DNA from: Spirochaetia bacterium
GTDB taxonomy: Bacteria > Spirochaetota > Leptospiria > Leptospirales > Leptonemataceae
Reading direction: 5' to 3'
Assembly: GCA_009885105.1 (NCBI GenBank)
Contig: VFLI01000066.1
Location: 47,837 to 111,836 of the forward strand
Length of the DNA: 64,000 bases
Shown: in pieces, positions 9,325-17,969 of the stretch
How the letters are laid out: each line of letters opens with the position of its first letter
How positions within the stretch are numbered: position 1 is the stretch's first letter
Translations under genes and position numbers: made by a program
The notes under the pieces: generated by a model
The model's input: only the letters and a program-made list of their open reading frames with translations
Database searches by the model: none
Told to the model about the DNA's origin: nothing

Positions 9325-9512
9325 GGACTTTCCGTAAAATACACTGTCAGGGGGTACATTCCAGGTATACCGTGATGGAGTCAAAAACTAATCGGTGTGG
9401 AAAGGGAAAAATTTGGCATTTCCGGACGCAGAACGAATATCTCACAATCTCCCGATGACCACTCTATTTGGGGGGGTCGGTATTCCGAAAATAATAAACA
9501 GGTAAGAACTAT

Positions 9513-10295
9513 ATGAAGAAACTGCTATTTTACACAATACTCGGCACGGTGATCCCCTTTCTGGCGGTGAATGCAGAACAGGCTTCCCCGGGCACAACAC
9601 CTCCGGTGAGGACCGCTGCCTCGAGCTCAGAGGGAAGGCAGAATGAATTCAATGCCGTCGAAATGCCGGATGAAGTTGAGACCAGGGTGATCAAGGATCT
9701 GCAGAGGCAGATTGCCCGTGTCCAGGCGGATATCAGTCGCTACCACAAAGAAATGAAAGATCACAATCTGATCGATCCGGTCAAACAGATCTCCAGAATT
9801 CCGATGCTGGCCGAAGTGCAGACAGAATACGGTGTCCGGGGCCGGAATGTGTTCAATGAGCAGGGTCTGATCGAGTGGAACCAGGACAAAATTGTATCTT
9901 TTACTTTTGAACAGAGAAGCGGAAAGGTCAATCAGGGGTATGTGGCCAGAAAACAGTTGAAAGGCCAAACAATCACAGATCCGGAAAAGATGGGTGTGAA
10001 CGAATCGCCGCTGAATCTGGTGGTGGTCGAGCTGCTGGATTCCGGCCGCGGTCAGTCAGTGAATTTTCGATTTCCAACGTCCGCAGAAGCCGTGGATGTA
10101 AAAGAAGAAATCGAATTTGACGGAGTAAAAAGAGAGATGATGGTTGTCTTTGTTCGAAACGTCGATCAGAGGATCGCAATTCTAAGGGAATATCTGTCAC
10201 TGCTGAGGCTTCTGGAAAGACGGATCGACTGGGTAATCCGCGCGGAAGAACAGAGAAAAGCGCTTGAAATAGAAAGGATTCTGCGAATTCATTGA
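9513..10295 (+). CDS. Exported coiled-coil protein, function unknown
   Basis: This 260-residue protein opens with a clear signal peptide (MKKLLFYTILGTVIPFLAVNA, cleavage after about residue 21). A low-complexity Pro/Thr/Ser linker precedes a helix at about residues 50-80 with heptad character (RVIKDLQRQIARVQADI). A central beta-rich part and a basic C-terminal helix (RLLERRIDWVIRAEEQRKAL) follow. No catalytic motif is recognisable. AGGTAAG upstream is a fair ribosome site. It heads a three-gene operon: the DnaJ-like gene opens immediately after its stop. Confidence 0.7.
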   Translation: MKKLLFYTILGTVIPFLAVNAEQASPGTTPPVRTAASSSEGRQNEFNAVEMPDEVETRVIKDLQRQIARVQADISRYHKEMKDHNLIDPVKQISRIPMLAEVQTEYGVRGRNVFNEQGLIEWNQDKIVSFTFEQRSGKVNQGYVARKQLKGQTITDPEKMGVNESPLNLVVVELLDSGRGQSVNFRFPTSAEAVDVKEEIEFDGVKREMMVVFVRNVDQRIAILREYLSLLRLLERRIDWVIRAEEQRKALEIERILRIH

Positions 10296-10301
10296 TTCAA
10301 G

Positions 10302-10994
10302 TTGCAGCTGCCAGTAACAAACCACAGAATTTTTATTGATCACTATGCCGTCCTCGGACTGGAAGAATCCTCGTCGGCGGAAGACATAAAAAAAGCCTTC
10401 CGCCGGCTGGCCAAAGTTCATCATCCGGACAGGTCCGGCACAGACGCGCTCAAATTTCTCGAAATATATTCGGCCTACCGGATTCTCGGAGATCAGTCAT
10501 CCAGGCGTGTATTCGACCAGGCCAGGATCTCTATTCTGTCCGAGGCGAAATCCAAATCGGAAATAAAAACTGCCGGCATTCGAATTCCCGGAAAACGGCT
10601 GGTATATCCGCGCAATGTGGTTTCTCTGGCGCGACGGGGATTGCTGCGAAAAAAATTTCGTTCCCACGATCACAGAAAATTTTTAAATATCGATTACGAT
10701 TTGGAGCTCCCGCTTTCACGCGAAGAAATGAACTCGACTTTGATTGTTTCAATTCCCGTAATCGTGCGAAATATCTGCCCGGACTGCCGCGGCTCGGACA
10801 GAAACTGTCATGCCTGTTCCGGGCGGGGATCCTACAAAATCGGAAGACGGGTTGAAATGCGCATCGACGGGGGCCTGACAGACGGACAGATTCTTGAAAT
10901 AAATCTATCCGGATTCAAACCCGGCCCGCTCTCCTATTTTAAGAAAAAAAAGCTGCTGATTCGGATTTCACTCTCTCGAGGTGTATTGACTTGA
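10302..10994 (+). CDS. DnaJ-domain protein with a reduced zinc centre
   Basis: The 230-residue protein has an N-terminal J domain (about residues 11-75) with the HPD motif needed to stimulate DnaK ATPase, then a basic linker, a short cysteine region and a beta-rich C-terminal part. Only two CxxC motifs (CPDC and CHAC) are present, against four in classical DnaJ, and the Gly/Phe region is absent, so it is a shortened J-protein rather than the main DnaJ. The only possible start is TTG 10302, because an in-frame stop lies 9 bp upstream. It overlaps the following glycosidase by 4 bp. Confidence 0.85.
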   Translation: MQLPVTNHRIFIDHYAVLGLEESSSAEDIKKAFRRLAKVHHPDRSGTDALKFLEIYSAYRILGDQSSRRVFDQARISILSEAKSKSEIKTAGIRIPGKRLVYPRNVVSLARRGLLRKKFRSHDHRKFLNIDYDLELPLSREEMNSTLIVSIPVIVRNICPDCRGSDRNCHACSGRGSYKIGRRVEMRIDGGLTDGQILEINLSGFKPGPLSYFKKKKLLIRISLSRGVLT

Positions 10995-12700
10995 AATTGA
11001 ACGTATTTTTCAGAAATGTTCTGCTGGTTCTTTTCCCGGCAGTTTTTATTGTGTATGCGATTTACAGCGCCGGCCGTGAATACTACTTCGAAAAAGAGAT
11101 GGCGATGAGTCCGGCAAATATTGTGAAAGCGATGACTCTTGAACAGAAGGTCGGGCAGATTCTGCATATCGGCATTGCAGGAAAAGTGATCACCCCGGAA
11201 ATTGAAAAGGAAATTGTCGAAGGCCGCACAGGCGGCGTCATTCTGTTCGCCAAAAATCTTGGCACAGTTGATGAAATAAAAAATCTGACGCGGCAGCTGC
11301 AGAAAAAATCGGTCGAATCGGGAGGGATTCCACTCTTCATAACTTCAGACCAGGAAGGGGGACGGGTGCTCCGTGTCGGGCAGGAAGGCACCGAGCAGTT
11401 CCCGGGCGCCATGGCCCTGGGGCAGACTAACAATCCCGACTATGCTCACGATGTGGGTTTTGTAACCGCGTATGAACTGCGGCGGCTGGGAATAAATTTT
11501 ATCCTGGCTCCCGTGATGGATGTTAACAACAATCCCGCAAATCCGGTTATCAACACAAGATCATTCGGATCGACGCCGGATCTGGTCGCAAAGATGGGAA
11601 CGGCCTATCAGGCCGGCGCGCACCAGGCTCTTTCAACGGCGATCATCAAACATTTTCCGGGACATGGGGATACCAACATCGACAGCCATCTGGACCTTCC
11701 GCGAATCAGTAAATCTCTGGAAGAGCTGGAAAAGTGCGAAATCATACCATTTCGCCGGGCAATCGAGAACGGAGCCCAGGCGGTTATGACGGCCCACATA
11801 CTGTTCGACCGGCTGGATCCGGAAAATCCGGCCACACTGAGCTCCAAAATATTGAAAGATTATCTTCGCGCCAAACTCGGCTACCGCGGACTGATCATGA
11901 CCGATTCCATGGAAATGAAGGCGATTGCCGCCCGGTATGGCCGCGGACAGGCAGCGCGGCTGGCTTTTCTTGCAGGAGCGGATATCATTCTTCTGACGAG
12001 CTCCGGCAGGATTTCTCAGGAAATGCGGCAGGCGCTTCTGGACGGATTTCGAAGCGGAGAACTATCCGTTAAAGATCTGGATATTGCTGTGGAAAGACAG
12101 ATTGCTCTGAAATTTCAGAAAGGTCTTTTTTTCGCAGAAAATTCTCCTCTGATCGACATGAAATTCTACCGCGGATATTTTGAACTCATGTTTTCCAAAG
12201 CCGATGCGCAGTATGAGAATCTGCGCAAAAAATACATTACGACCGGATTTTCCCTGAATGAGACTGTTTCTCTGGAAGCCGTTTCCTCCCTGCGCAAAGA
12301 ATATGGAGGATGGACATCCGCAAACGTGAAACAGTGCGTCGTTTTTTATCAATCCGAAGAATCCCGCCAGGCCGCAGAAAAGTCCCCCTGCCGCCTGGTG
12401 ATGATTGCCGGCATTCAGAATCTGCCGAGTCTATCAGACACAGAGGGCTGGATTGTCGAGCTTTCGGAGCGCGATCTGTTCGGCTGGAATTCCCTGATCA
12501 AATCGACGCCTGCAGCGGGCGGTCCCTGGCTGGTGGGACTGTTCTCCGGGAATCCTTTCTTGAAAATTGAAATCCCAAATAGAGGCGCCCTCCTTGTTTC
12601 ATTCTCGCCGACCGTCCAGTCCCGAAAAGCGCTGGTACAGGCCGCTCTGGGCGCAAAATCCATCCGAAAAGCCGACCTGGTGCTGTCAGATCTGAATTGA
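10991..12700 (+). CDS. Glycoside hydrolase family 3 protein (beta-N-acetylhexosaminidase-like)
   Basis: A likely peptidoglycan-recycling or glycan-trimming enzyme of 569 residues. Residues 1-25 form a membrane anchor or signal sequence. The GH3 barrel (about 35-375) has SDQEGGRV, the NagZ-type KHFPGHGDT motif and the nucleophile aspartate in MTDSMEM. About 190 further residues form a C-terminal domain I cannot name. NagZ of proteobacteria is cytoplasmic and ~340 residues, so this longer, exported form is more like Gram-positive or spirochaetal relatives. Start is TTG in a 4-bp overlap with the J-protein gene. Confidence 0.85.
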   Translation: MKLNVFFRNVLLVLFPAVFIVYAIYSAGREYYFEKEMAMSPANIVKAMTLEQKVGQILHIGIAGKVITPEIEKEIVEGRTGGVILFAKNLGTVDEIKNLTRQLQKKSVESGGIPLFITSDQEGGRVLRVGQEGTEQFPGAMALGQTNNPDYAHDVGFVTAYELRRLGINFILAPVMDVNNNPANPVINTRSFGSTPDLVAKMGTAYQAGAHQALSTAIIKHFPGHGDTNIDSHLDLPRISKSLEELEKCEIIPFRRAIENGAQAVMTAHILFDRLDPENPATLSSKILKDYLRAKLGYRGLIMTDSMEMKAIAARYGRGQAARLAFLAGADIILLTSSGRISQEMRQALLDGFRSGELSVKDLDIAVERQIALKFQKGLFFAENSPLIDMKFYRGYFELMFSKADAQYENLRKKYITTGFSLNETVSLEAVSSLRKEYGGWTSANVKQCVVFYQSEESRQAAEKSPCRLVMIAGIQNLPSLSDTEGWIVELSERDLFGWNSLIKSTPAAGGPWLVGLFSGNPFLKIEIPNRGALLVSFSPTVQSRKALVQAALGAKSIRKADLVLSDLN

Positions 12701-13012
12701 GATACCCGGATTCTTACCCCGTATTCTGAGAAAATTAAAATTGATTGTGTCTCAATTCGGGCGCATGGTAAGCCGTTTCAAATAAATGTTTTTTTACGAA
12801 AAAAGATTGAAAAAAAACTGAACTTCAGGGGATGCTCTCAGTCTAACGCCCGAATGAAGCGTCCTGAAGATTTTTTTTTGAATTTGCAATTTTTCGTAAA
12901 ATTACGGAAGAATTTGATAAAAAAACAAGTCTCATGATGTTGGTAAACGGCCGCTATTGCGGTAATGCTATACACAATAGTAATAGGCTTAGGAAGTTAA
13001 ATGGAGGTTCAA
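12701..13012 (+). other. AT-rich intergenic region of 312 bases
   Basis: No convincing gene is present. It holds a terminator-like hairpin with a run of nine T (listed separately), several A/T homopolymers, and a 9-base inverted pair ATTCGGGCG (12755-12763) and CGCCCGAAT (12847-12855), the latter inside the hairpin loop. The promoter of the small secreted genes should lie in 12880-12990, where a TGCTATACA near 12966 resembles an extended -10, but no matching -35 is clear. Confidence 0.6.
12823..12879 (+). terminator. Rho-independent terminator-like hairpin
   Basis: CTTCA plus GGATGC (12823-12835, with a GG bulge) pairs with GCGTCC plus TGAAG (12859-12869). A 23-base loop separates the arms and nine T follow at 12871-12879. 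It lies about 120 bases past the glycosidase stop, so it probably ends the 9513-12700 operon. The large loop makes a regulated leader for the next genes an alternative. Confidence 0.6.
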
Positions 13013-13363
13013 ATGAAAAAAACACTTATGATTAAAGTTCTGTTGCTTTTGGCTGGAATTTCTGTCTTTGCATACAATCTGGCAGCAGGGACGCAGGATT
13101 TCGATCTTGTCAACAGAACCGGAAAAGTGATCAATTATGTATACGTTTCAGAAGTGTCGAAATCGGAATGGGAAGAAGATGTTCTGGGTCAGGATACTCT
13201 TGCCAATAACGCGAAAGTAAAAATCACTTTTGGCGACAACGCCACTGAGTGCTACTGGGATGTGCGCGCAGTGGATGCATCCGGTGGAAAATATACATTC
13301 TACAAACAGAATCTCTGCACTCTATCAGAAATCGTCGTAACTGCGCGCGATTTAGACAGGTGA
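13013..13363 (+). CDS. Small secreted protein with two conserved cysteines (paralogue A)
   Basis: Unknown 116-residue secreted protein. An in-frame ATG at 13001 exists, but GGAGG at 13003-13007 sits five bases before the ATG at 13013, which fixes the start there. The signal peptide is residues 1 to about 26. The mature ~90 residues run from FDLVNRTG to a C-terminal ARDLDR, with cysteines in ECYWDVRAVD and in QNLC that could form one disulphide. It is a clear paralogue of the next gene. Its TGA overlaps that gene's GTG start, so the two are translated together. Confidence 0.8.
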   Translation: MKKTLMIKVLLLLAGISVFAYNLAAGTQDFDLVNRTGKVINYVYVSEVSKSEWEEDVLGQDTLANNAKVKITFGDNATECYWDVRAVDASGGKYTFYKQNLCTLSEIVVTARDLDR

Positions 13364-13698
13364 CGAGAATAAAATATCTCTTTTTTGGGCCGGCGGCAAT
13401 TCTGGTTATCCAGTCCATTGCCGCCGCGCCGCTTGAATTCGACATCACCAATGTGACTGGATATCATTTAACAGAAATCTTCATAAAACCGGTCAGCGCC
13501 CGCAAATGGGAGCAGGAAATCCTGGCAGGGAAGGTTCTGAAATCCTCTGAAAAAATTCATATTTCTTTTGCGACTTTCTTCGGCGACTGCTTCTGGAATA
13601 TTCGCGCTATTGACGCGGACGGCGACAGCTATTTTCAGAACCGTGTGAACCTCTGCGGCAATGCAGATATCTCAATCAAGCCTCTGGATCTGGACTGA
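13360..13698 (+). CDS. Small secreted protein with two conserved cysteines (paralogue B)
   Basis: This 112-residue paralogue of the upstream gene starts at GTG 13360, overlapping the previous stop by 4 bp; longer upstream starts would lie inside paralogue A. Residues ~1-23 form a signal peptide. The mature part follows the same pattern: FDITNVTG, a W-E-I/L segment, DCFWNIRAID with the first cysteine, NLC with the second, and an LDLD end. Function is unknown. It ends 7 bp from the converging Lon-like protease gene. Confidence 0.78.
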   Translation: MTRIKYLFFGPAAILVIQSIAAAPLEFDITNVTGYHLTEIFIKPVSARKWEQEILAGKVLKSSEKIHISFATFFGDCFWNIRAIDADGDSYFQNRVNLCGNADISIKPLDLD

Positions 13699-13705
13699 AA
13701 ATCTT

Positions 13706-16129
13706 CTATTTCTTTTCTTCACCGGGCGGCTGATTCTTCATTGCCGTGTAGTATTTATCAAAAAGGCTGTTCACGTCCCCGCAGATCGTTCCCTCTTCAT
13801 CGGCCGAGCCCCATTGGATGCCGGTGAGAATTTCCATTCCCTGCTCCACGGTTTTTACCGGATAAATATGAAATTTTCCTTCCCGGACTTCTTCAATGAT
13901 ATCTTTTCGCATTATGATATGCCGGATGTTGGAGGCGGGAATCACAACCCCCTGGCTACCGGTCAATCCCTTCACACGGCAGACATCGTAGAATCCTTCA
14001 ATTTTTTCATTGACTCCGCCGATTGCCTGTATCTGACCCCACTGATTGACAGAACCGGTTACCGCCAGATCCTGACGCAGCGGTATATCGGCAAGACGCG
14101 AAAGTAGAGTGTAGAGTTCCGCTGAAGATGCGCTGTCGCCTTCAACACCCGAATACGACTGTTCGAAGCAGAGACTGGCGGACAGAGTAAGCGGCCTTTC
14201 CTGGCCGAATGTGTTGCGAAGATACCCCGCAATGATCAGAACACCTTTGTTGTGAATATTTCCGCCGAGATTCGACTCGCGCTCGATGTTGACAATGCCG
14301 CCCTGTCCGATTGCTGTGCTCGCGGTAACTCGCGACGGACGCCCAAACATATAGCCGCCCATATCAATCACAGAAAGACCGTTCACCTGTCCTTTTTTCT
14401 TTCCGTCAATGTCGATCAGGATGACACCGCGAACAATCATCTCCCGAAGCTCCTCCTCAAGCCGGCCGGAACGAAAAACCTTCATCCTGTACGACTCATC
14501 AATATGGACGCCGGTTATAAATTGAGAGTCTGCCGAGCGGGCAAGATAGGCGGCTTCGCGCAGGGTGTCTTCTGTCTGGGTTCTGGAGATGACCATTTTT
14601 TCTCTGTCCTGGGCCCATCGGGCCGCCAGCTGCAGAAGAGTTCCCAGCCCCGACCGGTCCAGATGCGGAAGATTTTCGCGGCGGCAGAAAGCTGCTGTCA
14701 TATGAGCGAATGCGTCGATGTTCTCCTCATTCAATTCCACCGACTGCCTGAAATCTGCATGAAGCTGGAAGATTTCGGGAAAATCATCATCGTGCTGATA
14801 TAGAAGTTGGTACAGGTAGGGGCTGCCGACAGCAATAATCTTGACCTGAACATTTACAGGTTCAGGCCGGAGCCCCGAAGTTGAAAATATTGCAAAGGGC
14901 TCGTACGTTTCCATCTTGATGCTGCCGCTGCGCAATATTCGTTTGAGAGTTTTCCATACAGCCGGTTCTGTTATTGCATCCTCCAGATTGAAAATAAGAT
15001 AACCGCCGTTCGCTTTCAAAAGAGATCCGGATTTGATACGCGTAAAATTGGTTACAAGTCTTCCGTACCGATCGACAACACGTTCGATCGATCCAAAGAG
15101 ATTTATATAGATGGGCGAATCTTCGATTACCACGGGAGCGCCGGCTTGATTGGAATTATCTACCACCACGTTGACATCGTATTCAAGGTGCTCATCCGGC
15201 TCAGGCGGGCCCTGGGCAAACCCAAACTGCTGCACCGGACGCGATTTAAAATCATTCAGATTGTCGATGATGTGGTCGTTCATCTCCTTCAGATAGACCG
15301 ACGTTTTTGGATCGGCGACCTGAGCCTCAATCCGCTCCATCAGCGGTTTCAGAATATTTCCACAGAATCTGCGTTCAATCTGGCGTATCTCTTCCTCCAG
15401 TTCTCTTATTAAATCCTGCTGATCCCGGGCCAGCTTTTCCAGGTCTTCCGAGAGATCGTTCTGGTTATGCGAAATCCTCTCCTTTTCTTCTTCCGAAAGT
15501 TTCTGGAATTCTTCCTGGTTTTCAAGAGGTTTGCCGTTTATTATCGGTATGAAAAGGAAATTACCGTTCTGCCCCGCGTTAACAACAAAGCCTCTTTCCC
15601 GCGCTATTTTTTCAAATGAACTGTTCAATTCATTGGATCGATTGTTATACTTTTCCTTCAGATTGGATTTCTCCCTGTCGAAAGCTTCCTGCCTGAACGC
15701 TTTGGGCAGCTCGTCGCGAAGAGTGCGCACAAGATCCCGCAAAAGAGTTTTTAATTTCTTCCCGCCGCCGGCCGGCAGATACAGAGATCGCGGCTCGTCG
15801 GGATTCTTAAAGTTATGAACATAGAGTATGTCGCCGGGCGATTTTTCCTTTTCACAGCGATGCGAGATCCATTCTTTCAGATAATTCAGTTTTTCTGATC
15901 CCGTCAGGCCCGACACGAATAAATGATGGGTGCTACCGGCGATGCCGATCACCAGCTGAAGAGCGCTGACGGCGCGGTTCTGACCGACCAGGTCTTCCTT
16001 TTCAGGCAGCTCGGCAGTGCTGGCGAAATTCCCGGGTATGTCGACCCTGAAATCAAGCTCCTGCGCTGTGATTTCAACTGCATCCGGGGCCTTCTTCATG
16101 ATCCGTTCATCGTTTCCATCTTTTTCCAT
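13706..16129 (-). CDS. Lon-like ATP-dependent protease (LonB/YcbZ type)
   Basis: This 807-residue protein belongs to the soluble Lon-like family with an N-terminal AAA-type region and a C-terminal Lon protease domain. The Ser-Lys dyad is S666 (in EGDSASSAEL) and K709 (in GGVNEKIEGF), the same 43-residue spacing as in E. coli Lon. A coiled coil occupies about 165-265. The Walker A position reads GLTGSEKL (74-81): the lysine is kept but the following Ser/Thr is Leu, so nucleotide use may be altered. It starts 23 bp after the hsp20 stop, so the two probably form a stress operon for holding and degrading damaged proteins. Confidence 0.9.
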   Translation of the reverse strand: MEKDGNDERIMKKAPDAVEITAQELDFRVDIPGNFASTAELPEKEDLVGQNRAVSALQLVIGIAGSTHHLFVSGLTGSEKLNYLKEWISHRCEKEKSPGDILYVHNFKNPDEPRSLYLPAGGGKKLKTLLRDLVRTLRDELPKAFRQEAFDREKSNLKEKYNNRSNELNSSFEKIARERGFVVNAGQNGNFLFIPIINGKPLENQEEFQKLSEEEKERISHNQNDLSEDLEKLARDQQDLIRELEEEIRQIERRFCGNILKPLMERIEAQVADPKTSVYLKEMNDHIIDNLNDFKSRPVQQFGFAQGPPEPDEHLEYDVNVVVDNSNQAGAPVVIEDSPIYINLFGSIERVVDRYGRLVTNFTRIKSGSLLKANGGYLIFNLEDAITEPAVWKTLKRILRSGSIKMETYEPFAIFSTSGLRPEPVNVQVKIIAVGSPYLYQLLYQHDDDFPEIFQLHADFRQSVELNEENIDAFAHMTAAFCRRENLPHLDRSGLGTLLQLAARWAQDREKMVISRTQTEDTLREAAYLARSADSQFITGVHIDESYRMKVFRSGRLEEELREMIVRGVILIDIDGKKKGQVNGLSVIDMGGYMFGRPSRVTASTAIGQGGIVNIERESNLGGNIHNKGVLIIAGYLRNTFGQERPLTLSASLCFEQSYSGVEGDSASSAELYTLLSRLADIPLRQDLAVTGSVNQWGQIQAIGGVNEKIEGFYDVCRVKGLTGSQGVVIPASNIRHIIMRKDIIEEVREGKFHIYPVKTVEQGMEILTGIQWGSADEEGTICGDVNSLFDKYYTAMKNQPPGEEKK

Positions 16130-16152
16130 ATTGAAAACCGGCCTTGTCTATA

Positions 16153-16572
16153 TTACTGCTTAACTTTTTTATTAATATTTTTTTTTATTTTTATTGTTAA
16201 TATCCCCTCAGCATATTCCGCGCTAATGTTTTCCCGGTCTGCCGTCGGAGGCAGAGGAATACGCCGGAGGAAAGTTCCGTGATGCCGTTCGCCGTACAGC
16301 ATGTTCCTTTCCGGGCTGTCCTCGATTATTCGGGAACCGCGGATCAGAAGTATATGTCCCTGCGTCTCCAGCCGGATGTTCTCAAGCTGCATGCCCGGCA
16401 GATCCGCCTCCAGGACAAAATCGTCTCCGGTTTCATAGAAATCAATGGGAGGATAGCTCTGAGCCGTGGACGGTTCCTTCCAGGGCGTGTGGATCAGTTC
16501 ATCGAAAAGCCGGTCGACTTCATCTGAAAATTTTTCCAGGGTGCCAAACCAATGGCGCGAATGGTGATTCAT
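16153..16572 (-). CDS. Small heat-shock protein (Hsp20/alpha-crystallin family)
   Basis: A 139-residue ATP-independent holdase chaperone. The alpha-crystallin domain covers about residues 40-135: YETGDDFVLEADLPG, the GSRIIED region, the FLRRIPLP segment and the closing AEYAEGILTIKI strand. The N-terminal arm is short and Phe/Trp-containing; the C-terminal tail is only a lysine-rich stub, without a separate IxI motif beyond the final strand. A strong GGAGGG (16576-16581) precedes the ATG. The Lon-like gene follows in the same direction after 23 bp. No CIRCE (HrcA) box is visible upstream. Confidence 0.95.
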   Translation of the reverse strand: MNHHSRHWFGTLEKFSDEVDRLFDELIHTPWKEPSTAQSYPPIDFYETGDDFVLEADLPGMQLENIRLETQGHILLIRGSRIIEDSPERNMLYGERHHGTFLRRIPLPPTADRENISAEYAEGILTIKIKKNINKKVKQ

Positions 16573-16657
16573 ATGCCCTCCTTATGTTAAGAAGATCTGT
16601 TTCTTTTGTGATTGCAATACAGACTTCTCAGAGTCGACCCTGTCAGCAAAGGAAAAT

Positions 16658-17944
16658 TTGAGTCTGCCGGGAAGGCAGGCGGCAGGAACAACACTTCAAT
16701 TGAATCGGAATTCTAAAAGCCTTGGGATTTACACCCATTTTCCATGGTGCATCCGTAAATGCCTGTACTGTGATTTTTTTTCTCTGGGTCTGGATCAGAC
16801 AGGCAAAAAGGAGGTTTTGGGAGAGGATATGAAAATGTTCTCCTCGTCTGTCCGAACAGAGTTTTTATCCCGGACAAAATCCTTTCCTGCTCACCCGGTT
16901 GATTCCGTATATTTTGGGGGGGGCACGGCTTCATTAATGAGCGCAGAGACTATTGAGGATCTTCTGAATCTCTACCGGACAGAACTGGATTTCTCGGATG
17001 ACTGCGAGGTTACGGTGGAAGGAAATCCGGAAAATTTTACACCTTCATATCTGGCTTCCCTTAAGGATATTGGCATCAATCGCATCAACGCGGGCATTCA
17101 AACATTCCGGAAAGAGAGCCTGGAGGCCGTCAATCGTTGGTACGACGAGGAGCGCTATTCAAGAATACTGTCCGATCTGGCGTCGAGCGGCATTAAAAAT
17201 ATTGGAGCGGACCTGATCTACGGCCTCCCCGGGCAGTCGGCGGAGAGTTTTTTTCAGGATCTGGCAGTTCTGGCAGGATCCGGATTGAAACATATTTCTC
17301 TGTATTCTCTGACCGAAGAAGAAGGAACGCTGTATTCTCTGAATGTGAAAAAGAAACTGATGAAAGGCCCCGATGAAGAAATGCAATTCAGCATTTTCAA
17401 AGCTCTGCCCGACACTATGGAGAAATATGGATTCGAGATGTATGAAATATCAAACTATGCCAGACCCGGCTATGCATGCCGGCACAATATGCGATACTGG
17501 CTCTACCAACCGTACATGGGACTGGGACCGGGTGCGCATGGATTTACGGGGCATTTGCGCACTAAAAATCCGCGTAACATATCGGAATATTACAAACAAA
17601 TTTCCGAGAACGCCGGACAGTATGAACAGGAAGAATTTTTTTCCGATCTTCCTATTGGACTTTTGCGGCTCTGTCTCCCTGTTCGGCTTGAATGGCTCCA
17701 GGAAATATTTTCGGAGCGATTTGATTGTGCGCCGGCTCTCGCAGCTCAGGCGGCTGAAACTTTCACTTCCTGGAGCGCTGCCGGATACGGCCGGCTGATA
17801 GAATCCGCCCCGCAGCATACTTCTGAATTATCCGCTTTTCAGTGGAACATGAAGGGGCTTCTGCATCTCGACGATCGAATCCTTGAATTTTCTGAGCGAT
17901 TCGATTCTTTTAAGAACAGCGCCAAAAAGATCATCCTCACATAG
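16658..17944 (+). CDS. hemW: Radical SAM haem chaperone HemW-like protein
   Basis: This 428-residue protein is of the HemN/HemW family. The iron-sulphur motif is CIRKCLYCDF, which has the CxxxCxxCxF form typical of HemW rather than the CxxxCxxCxC of true coproporphyrinogen dehydrogenase. YFGGGTASLM, the AGIQTF segment, GADLIYGLPGQ and a late GLGPGAHGF are all standard. HemW binds haem and is thought to deliver it to client enzymes. Start is TTG 16658 preceded by AAAGGAAA; no ATG lies before the radical SAM motif. A run of eight G encodes part of the GGG motif. Confidence 0.85.
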   Translation: MSLPGRQAAGTTLQLNRNSKSLGIYTHFPWCIRKCLYCDFFSLGLDQTGKKEVLGEDMKMFSSSVRTEFLSRTKSFPAHPVDSVYFGGGTASLMSAETIEDLLNLYRTELDFSDDCEVTVEGNPENFTPSYLASLKDIGINRINAGIQTFRKESLEAVNRWYDEERYSRILSDLASSGIKNIGADLIYGLPGQSAESFFQDLAVLAGSGLKHISLYSLTEEEGTLYSLNVKKKLMKGPDEEMQFSIFKALPDTMEKYGFEMYEISNYARPGYACRHNMRYWLYQPYMGLGPGAHGFTGHLRTKNPRNISEYYKQISENAGQYEQEEFFSDLPIGLLRLCLPVRLEWLQEIFSERFDCAPALAAQAAETFTSWSAAGYGRLIESAPQHTSELSAFQWNMKGLLHLDDRILEFSERFDSFKNSAKKIILT

Positions 17945-17969
17945 TCTGAAGCAATAATGAAAAAAAGCC

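Noticed and set aside
16573..16657. Search for a CIRCE/HrcA operator upstream of hsp20
   Set aside because: No TTAGCACTC-type inverted repeat is present, so no heat-shock operator is claimed.
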